The translations under genes were made by a program, and so were the position numbers. The notes below the pieces were generated by a model. The model had not been told where the DNA came from, searched no databases, and was given only the letters and a program-made list of their open reading frames with translations. A stretch of 64,000 nucleotides of DNA from Chelonoidis abingdonii (taxonomy: Eukaryota; Chordata; Testudines; Testudinidae), in the NCBI RefSeq assembly GCF_003597395.2, contig NC_133769.1:179628346-179692345 (forward strand), in the 5' to 3' direction. Shown one piece after another: positions 57,733-64,000 of the stretch; the stretch's first letter is position 1, and each line of letters opens with the position of its first letter.

Positions 57733-58717
57733 CAGTAATGCCTCACTTAACGTTGTAGTTATGTTCCTGAAAAATGCGACTTTAAGTGAAACAGTGTTAA
57801 GCGAATCCAATTTCCTCATAAGAATTAATGTAAATTGTGGGGGTTAAGTTCCAAGATAGCTTCCCCTACTCTGCATGCACCAGAGGCAGGGAGGTTCAAC
57901 CTTCAGCCTGCCCACTCTACTCCTTCCCCCAAGCCCCCACCCTTGACCCACCTCTTTTCCCCACCACATCCTCCCCCCTTTACTTTGCTCGCTGCATCCT
58001 GGCTCTTCCCCCCACCCCCCCTTCCCTTCTAAATGCCAAGCCAGCTGATTGCCTCGTAGGGAAGGGAGGGGGAAGTACACCAAGTCCTCACTCTTCCCCC
58101 CTCCCTTCTGCTGAGGCAATCAGCTGGCTTGCCGTGTTCGGGAGGCACGGGAGGAAGGGGGAGCCTGCGCACTGAGTCCTCGCTCCTCCCCTCTCCCTCC
58201 TGCCTCCAAAACGCCGCGAGCCAGCTGATTGCCCCGAGTAGAAGGGAGGAGGGAGGACTCATCGTGCTTCCCCCTCCCTCTCCTGCCTCCCAAATGCCGC
58301 AAGCCAGCTGATTGCTGCTGGCAGGAGGGAGGGGGAGTGTGCGTGCCGAGTCCTTGCTCCTCCCCTCGCCCTCCTGCCTGGGGCAATCAGCTGGCTTGCC
58401 GTGGAGGCGGGAGGGAGGGGGAGCCTGCGTGCTGAGTCCTCACTCCTCCCTTCTGCCTCTGAAACACTGCAAACCAGCTGATTGCTGTGGGCAGGAGATG
58501 GGGAGGAAGGGGAAGGCACTGATCCACAGAGTCTGCCAGTGGGCGGTAGGCACTGGGAGGAGAGGCCCGCAGGGAGGCTGCCAGCTGTGGAGAAAGCAGG
58601 CAGCCAACCAACGTAAGTGGAGCATTGCACAACTTTAAATGAGTATGCTCCCTAATTGATCAGCAACGTAACAATGAAACAATGTTAAGTGGGACGACTT
58701 TAAGTGAGGAGTTACTG
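57733..58717. mobile_element. pogo/Tigger-like (Tc1/mariner) element, non-autonomous
   Basis: Left end CAGTAATGCCTCACTTAA and reverse-complemented right end CAGTAACTCCTCACTTAA form an 18-bp inverted repeat with two mismatches, flanked by TA on both sides (57731-57732 and 58718-58719). TA flanks and a CAGT start suit pogo/Tigger. The outer parts are AT-rich, while the core (57900-58600) is a GC-rich array described separately. No transposase seen. Confidence 0.8.
58030..58500. repeat. Alternating inverted/direct minisatellite in Tigger-like core
   Basis: A 14-bp motif agccagctgattgc occurs at 58039-58052, 58219-58232, 58302-58315 and (one mismatch) 58472-58485, and in inverse form at 58116-58129 and 58383-58396. 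Between copies lie runs of 'gggaggggga' or 'ctcctcccctc' and the phrase 'gagtcctcgctcctcccc'. Repeat spacing is 75-105 bp. Confidence 0.9.
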
Positions 58718-59039
58718 TATATACAAAATTTTAAAAAGCAGCTGTCCATACACTCTAGGCTCCCTTGACATTGTTTAAGCTACAGATGCTGAAAATTCCT
58801 TAATTATAACTTCAGCAACTCCATTAGACCCCCAGACAGCAAACATAGGCAAATTAAAGATTGAACCATCCTTCTCTCACTCCTAACCGCCCACATAAGC
58901 TTCCCCCTTCTTCATAATGTGGAGAAGAAAACTGAGCTTTTCAGGGTGCCATGACAAGAAACAAAAGCAAGCTATTCTGGATTAAGCGAGGGGAGCAAGT
59001 TCTGAAATCAAGGGGGCTTCACCTAGAAGGACCTGTCAG

Positions 59040-59660
59040 CAGCTCTCTTATACCGAGTGGTTGCAGCAATATGGCAAGGTGAGAGATGTGATCCAGTAGG
59101 CAGGTCCCAGGCTACTTAGGGCTTTAAATGTCAAGTGAAACATATTAAAATCTACCCAGAAGCCAACAGTCAGCCAGTGCAGATCATGGAGCACCAGTGT
59201 AAAAATGCTCGTGGTAGGATACATGGCTTACAAAGTGGGCTGCTGAATTCTGCACCAACTTCTGTTTATGAATGGATTTAAAGTGCAGTGCCATGTGGAA
59301 CATATTGCAGTATTCTAATCCTTAGATGACAGAGGCATAAATGACAGTTGTCAGATCTGCGTTGGAGAGAGACTGTCACTACTTCTTGGCCATATGTAAA
59401 TTTTAAAAAAACAGCCGTCCTGACATTGCTGCTACCTGATCCTTTAGTAACATCTGGAAATCTAACCAGACCCCTAAGTCTGAACAAAAGCCAAACACAC
59501 ATCCCCAGTCAAAGGAGCAGATGTTATCTTCAACTAGATTATATTTGCTACATCTTCTGGTAGTTTCCCGCAATCAGCATTGCTTCAGAGTTGTCTGGAT
59601 TGAACACCAGCCAACTAGCTCTCATCCATGTCCCAGTCTCAACCAAGCAACTGCCAGTCG
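59040..59660 (+). repeat. Ancient LINE 3' region (L3/CR1-like)
   Basis: Phrases in order: 'ggtcccaggctacttagggctttaa', 'agccaacagtcagccagtgcag', 'tgctcgtggtaggatacatgg', 'catattgcagtattctaatcc', 'ccagccaactagctctcatcc'. This is an order I know from old LINE-derived sequence in amniotes; no frame is preserved. Confidence 0.5.
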
Positions 59661-60980
59661 ATAAATTAAAGAGAGAGAGTGTGTGAGAAGAGGGAGTATT
59701 GAATGTATTACAGAATGAAGCATGGACTGGGGTGGCTGCTTTATGGAAGAGGCTAGCATTGGGGATGTTAGAGAAGGTTGTTACTGAAGCACATACAGAA
59801 CAGAATTACTGGATAGAGGGTTGAGTAGTATAGTTAGAAATAGTCATGGATATGTGGTGTGTAAGGAAAATAAGTGTACTTCAAGAACCAGTGGGAGATG
59901 AGTGTACTTCAAGCACTTTTTAGGGAGCTGAGTGGCAAACTGCAGTCCGGTTAGTGCTCCAAGAACCTCTGCGACCCTGTGAAATGTTAGAAAGAAAAAA
60001 GTTGCAGTAACAGTGAATAAAATTCATATTTCATCTATCTGAGCGTGAGTATCTCAAGGTGAAATAACAGGAGAGGAGGCGGGAATATTGATTTCTGCCT
60101 CACAAAACAGACAACAACGCCTACATTTTCATGGCAGGCATTTAACCATGTGACTCCCATTCACTTTAATGGACCAGTCTGGACTACAGTGAGAGATTGG
60201 TTTTCTCCTTCGTGTACAATGTAAAGAGGAAATCATGCTGAAGTTACTTTTATTTTATTATAGCATTGCAATAGAGATGTTAAGCCAAATTCCACCCTTG
60301 GAGGCTTGTGCACGACTCCCATTGATTTCAGAGGGAAGTATGTGGGCCTGATTCATCAGTGCCTTTGGGCCAGGATGCAGGGTTGCACTTGGGTACAACT
60401 CCAGCTCAGAGGGCTTTCCCCAGAAGCCAAGGGGTAGCCAGGTGTGAGTTAGGGTACCACCAGAGGCCAAAGGACCCCTGGCAGCCCAAGAAGTGTGTTC
60501 TATATTAATGCTGGGACGATTTGTCTTGTCTTTTTCTATGTGAGGACAGAATTGAGCCTCCCATAGTTATTAGTGCTGAGTGGGATACTCACTCACCCAC
60601 AAAGAGATTAGCAGGGGGTTGCACAGAATGGACTACCATAGTTGTAAATCCCCAGTAATGGAGATGCCACGTAAGAAAAAGGACACTCCTACTGAAAACT
60701 CTTTTCTTCAGATGTTCATAATAATCTCAGAAAAATTCCTTCTGTGCTGAAATTTCATTTGCTTTGTTTCAGGCCAGGGAAATACAGAGGTGTATGTCAG
60801 GGCAATTGATCGGCTTTTTGATGGGTGCAGTAAGGGTGGTTTGGTGGGGGGATTGTTGTCATGGACTAGGCATGTGGTATAGTTGGCTAGAGGCAGGATG
60901 TGGGTAGTTGGCAACTTGTGGGGCTGTGGGAGAATACTTTTTTAAAAAAAATTAAGGGTACTAATAAAAAAAGTCTGACT
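59661..60980. other. No recognised gene
   Basis: Nothing recognised beyond short dispersed strings (for example 60320-60370). Confidence 0.5.
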
Positions 60981-60983
60981 ATA

Positions 60984-61452
60984 GAGCCCTGCGCAGACAC
61001 ACAATGTATATCCAGGGATATAAAGCAGATATCGACGGAGCCGCAGGGCTCTAGCAACAACAAGCGAGACCAGCAGGGCGATGGCCAGCAACTGGGCCAG
61101 GAACTGCAGTGGCGAAAACAGCAGAATGTTGGGCCGTCACTCGCAGGAGGCAGTGCCCAGTCTCGGCAGGTACTCCGACCTGGCTGTACCGCCCCCGGCC
61201 CTGCCCACTAGGATGGGCACCAGGCTCACTGGCAGCAGTCCCTGCTCACTCTGGTGTGTGTAGTGGCTGGAAGGCTCCTGGACAGGAGTCCTGTCCAAAC
61301 GGTGGTGTGCGACATGCTGCTGCTGTTGCTGCTGCGGTTCCTGGCCCGGTCGCTGGGCATGGCCCTGCTGGTCTCAGTCATTGTTGCTAGATCTCTGCAG
61401 CTCCGTGGATATCCACATCCATGGATATAAAGTTTATATCCACACAGGGCTC
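60984..61452. mobile_element. MITE with TA flanks
   Basis: gagccctgcgcagac at left and gagccctgtgtggat (reverse complement of right) form the termini, preceded and followed by TA. The subterminal stretches also pair: 'ggatataaagcagatatc' at left and 'gatataaagtttatatcc' at right. The interior (61040-61390) is GC-rich. No transposase. Superfamily probably Tc1/mariner by its TA flanks, but uncertain. Confidence 0.65.
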
Positions 61453-61895
61453 TACTTAAATGCACAAAAGTCAGGACATTCTGAAGCCAAGCTCCCATGG
61501 CTTGTCCACATCTAACTGCGTGTGTAAACAAATACTCTATGTAATGTATGTCCAATGTAGCTGAGTTCCTTTGCAAACTTCAACTTTTGAATGTTCTAAC
61601 TTTTGTACATTCAAGTTCTCAATCTTAATTTTGCATGAATATATGTTGTTCCATGTGTTTCATGAGCATATATTTTTCCATATTATGTTTATCTGATTTT
61701 CCTTCTGGTTTAATATCTTCTTTTTTTTAATATGGGAGATACAGTAATGTTGAATTTTTATCTATATTGCTAGCTAAAGTTTGCAGTGTACCTGCTTAGT
61801 AACTGCTGTGGCTGCTTTCTTTATAAGATGAGGGTTTCCTACAGCTGCATTTTTATAATGGATCATGGAGGTTTTGTCTATTTGATGTCTAGATG
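61453..61895. other. No recognised gene; AT-rich
   Basis: Nothing recognised. Confidence 0.5.
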
Positions 61896-61899
61896 TGGA

Positions 61900-61996
61900 C
61901 TACTGTCTTGAAAGGGGCAGATCAGACCTCTGTGATGCAGGAGATCAGACTAGATGATCACAATTGTCCCTTCTGGATTTGGAATCTATGAATCAA
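61900..61996 (+). repeat. CR1-type 3' end fragment
   Basis: 'agatcagactagatgatcac', 'tgtcccttctggatttggaatctatgaat' is the CR1 3' tail with a degraded terminal repeat. Confidence 0.75.
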
Positions 61997-62957
61997 AAAT
62001 GGGCACCAATCCTGCTAACTGTTCCAAGAAGTCAGACCGCTGTTTCTGCACAGAACACCATTTATTTCAGGGGGTTCCCTGGAGGCACAGAGAGTCCCAG
62101 AATTGTAGAGAAGTTTGCAGGATTGGAGACCTAACAACTTTTAAATAGTTTCAGGTACTAAAACTACCTCTGAGTTCCTCTGCCAATTTTTACAATCTTT
62201 ACAATAATGTTCTAATATTAACAATGTATTTTTGCTCTTCTGTGGCCATATGAAGTTCCACACGAACAAGGGAAACTCAGTGGGCCTACTCACATGAGTG
62301 AAGTTAAGTATGTGCTTAAACGTTTGCAGTAATAGGGCATACCTGATTTTGCTGGTGGCACAAAGAGGCTGACTGGACACACAATGCTGCCAATTGCAGA
62401 GAGTAACCAAACTGGAAAAAATAGCAAAAAATATAAGCTATTATAGTAATCTTAGGAATTACTTGTAGCAGTAATCATTAAAACATTTTTTTCAGATAGA
62501 AGAGTGGCCTTTAAATTAATAGTGGAACTTTAACTGCCTCTTTCACACATCCCTGTTTTAGACTCTCAGCCTGCAGTGAGCTTCATGCAGGCAGCCCCCT
62601 GTGCCCATGCAGAGCTCATTGCAGTATTACAGCTTTAATCACTGTGGTTTCTTACAGAATTTATTGTTACCTTTCTGGAAGGCTCATTATAACAGACAGC
62701 CGTGTAAAATATCAACCTTGGAGGAGAAAAAGTCATAGTGTCTGATTCTGTATGGTGCATGCACCTTGTTTAATAACTTACGCTTGAGCAAAGTGAGTTG
62801 GGGGAAGGAACACACAAAAAAGCCTCCTGCCAATTGGAATTCTCCATTCACAACAGTGGAGCATTTTACACCCACTTTGCAGAAGTGTACTCAGGACTGC
62901 ATTAAGTACAAGGAAGAGGAGATTAGATTCTTAAGTAGCGCATGGTCTTCAGTGCTA
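61997..62957. other. No recognised gene
   Basis: Contains a dispersed short repeat at about 62265-62345 ('actcacatgagtgaagttaag..atgtgcttaaacgtttgca') shared in style with 23065-23140. Confidence 0.45.
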
Positions 62958-62960
62958 TAA

Positions 62961-63224
62961 GGGTACATCTCCACAGCAGTTATACACCTGCAGCTGGCCT
63001 GTACCCGCTGACTCAGGCTTGTTTAATTGTGGTGCAGACATCTGGGCTCAGGTTGGAGTCCAGGCTCTAGTACTCTCCCCCCTCACAGGGTTCTAGTACA
63101 CAAGCTCCAGCCTGAGCCTGAATGTTTATATAGCTAATTAACAGCCCCACAACCCCACCACTGTCAGACCGAGTCTGCTGGCATGGGCCAGCTACAAGTT
63201 TTTAATTGCTGCGTAGACATACCC
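62961..63224. mobile_element. PIF/Harbinger-like MITE
   Basis: Inverted ends gggtacatctccacagcagtta and (reverse complement) gggtatgtctacgcagcaatta, 17 of 22 bases alike, are flanked by a perfect 3-bp duplication TAA (62958-62960 and 63225-63227), the target of PIF/Harbinger elements. The interior has weaker inner palindromy ('ctgggctcaggttggag' against 'ctccagcctgagcctg'). 264 bp, non-coding. Confidence 0.8.
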
Positions 63225-63227
63225 TAA

Positions 63228-64000
63228 AGGTATAATCACTTTGAAAGAGGGAAATTGTACTTCAAACAGATAGAACATATGTGGCATAATTTTAACAGAC
63301 AGTTGTTAGAGGTAAAAATGGTCTAGAAACTGAAAAGGATAGGAAGGGTTTTATATGCCCCCATTCTGTTCCTGTTGAAGTCAATGATAGTGTCCTTAGA
63401 CATGAGTGGGATTGGGGCCCAAAGGGCTGCTAATGCAATAATTGTATCATCTAAGTGTAAGGAAGACCTGTGATGTTCTATGTGGTAACTGTTGGTAAAT
63501 AATGAGTTCTTAATGGTGACTGCCTGTCTCTGCTCTGGGAATAATGGTCAGTCTATTATAAAGAAAAAGAGGAAGCAGAATAATTTTAGGACTGAAGCAG
63601 TAGGGCTCTTACTCACCCGAAGGGCCTGATCTACTCATTTTCAAACAAAACTCATGTTTTACTTGGAACAGCAATGTGTATCTACAGTGGGGGAGGAGGT
63701 TTGACTGGAATTAATGACAGATGGACGGGGCAACTATATAATTTTAGAAGAGAATAAAGCCCATGTGCTGACACTTATGCTGTTAATTGTATTTGCCTGA
63801 GTAGCCCCATTGAATTCAATGGGTCTATACTTATGTGTGTAAAATAAGTACTGTACCTGTGTAAGTTTTTTCAGGATTGGGGGGCTAAAAGCATGAAAGC
63901 AGCAATCAGGGTATGCAAAGCTCTGAACCATATATATAGAAAGCAGAACATAAATGTATTCAGCTGGTAGGCATGTGAACCACTACCGTTATGTGGCTAG
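63228..64000. other. No recognised gene
   Basis: Nothing recognised apart from an 18-bp perfect palindrome at 63806-63823. Confidence 0.5.

Noticed and set aside
1..64000. CRISPR array, operon or bacterial features
   Set aside because: The sequence is plainly vertebrate nuclear DNA; no regularly spaced short repeats with unique spacers were seen.

Overview
The window looks like nuclear DNA of a turtle or a close sauropsid. It carries CR1 LINE 3' ends with the ATTCTATG tail, many MIR/L2-like remnants, several hAT, PIF/Harbinger and Tc1/mariner-type elements, and LTR families that I associate with chelonian genomes. The assignment rests on repeat content and on recall of families, not on a database search. 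I found no intact protein-coding gene. The DNA reads as intergenic or large-intron sequence packed with decayed mobile elements.

Layout. 1-1633 is the 3' part of a CR1 LINE. About 1675-2365 and 7738-8452 are two copies of one antisense LTR-like repeat. 3990-4420 holds a degenerate PIF/Harbinger transposase. 6252-6561, 9246-9810, 11620-11918, 13757-14079 and 37310-37661 are hAT-type non-autonomous elements. 12360-13265 and 37994-38891 are two insertions of one LTR-like family with perfect 5-bp target duplications. 15140-21469 is a complete but broken Ty3/gypsy retrotransposon on the minus strand, with both LTRs, a primer-binding site and a 5-bp target duplication. Its domain order is gag-protease-integrase-RT-RNase H, with integrase before RT, and its capsid is SCAN-like; this is the Gmr1-like group.

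25620-26340 is a CpG-rich island with a good splice donor, the best candidate for a real gene's promoter and first exon. A possible short exon lies at 34273-34354.

41936-49333 is a two-gene PIF/Harbinger transposon: transposase on plus, MYB/SANT-like protein on minus, tail to tail. It is distorted by a 25-N gap at 43672-43696, on either side of which about 3.3 kb of the same sequence is present twice. The right-hand copy is full of one-base indels, so the duplication is most likely an assembly artefact. The real element is probably about 4.2 kb.

The right third holds a foldback retroposon with an 11-bp target duplication (51459-51798), a hAT transposase C-terminus (about 53150-53385), MITEs at 55884-56167 and 62961-63224, an L2-like RT fragment, a pogo/Tigger-like element with an unusual GC-rich repeat core (57733-58717), and a MITE at 60984-61452.

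Nothing here forms a working pathway. The units that work together are within elements: LTRs, PBS and gag-pol of the gypsy element, and the transposase/MYB pair of the Harbinger element.
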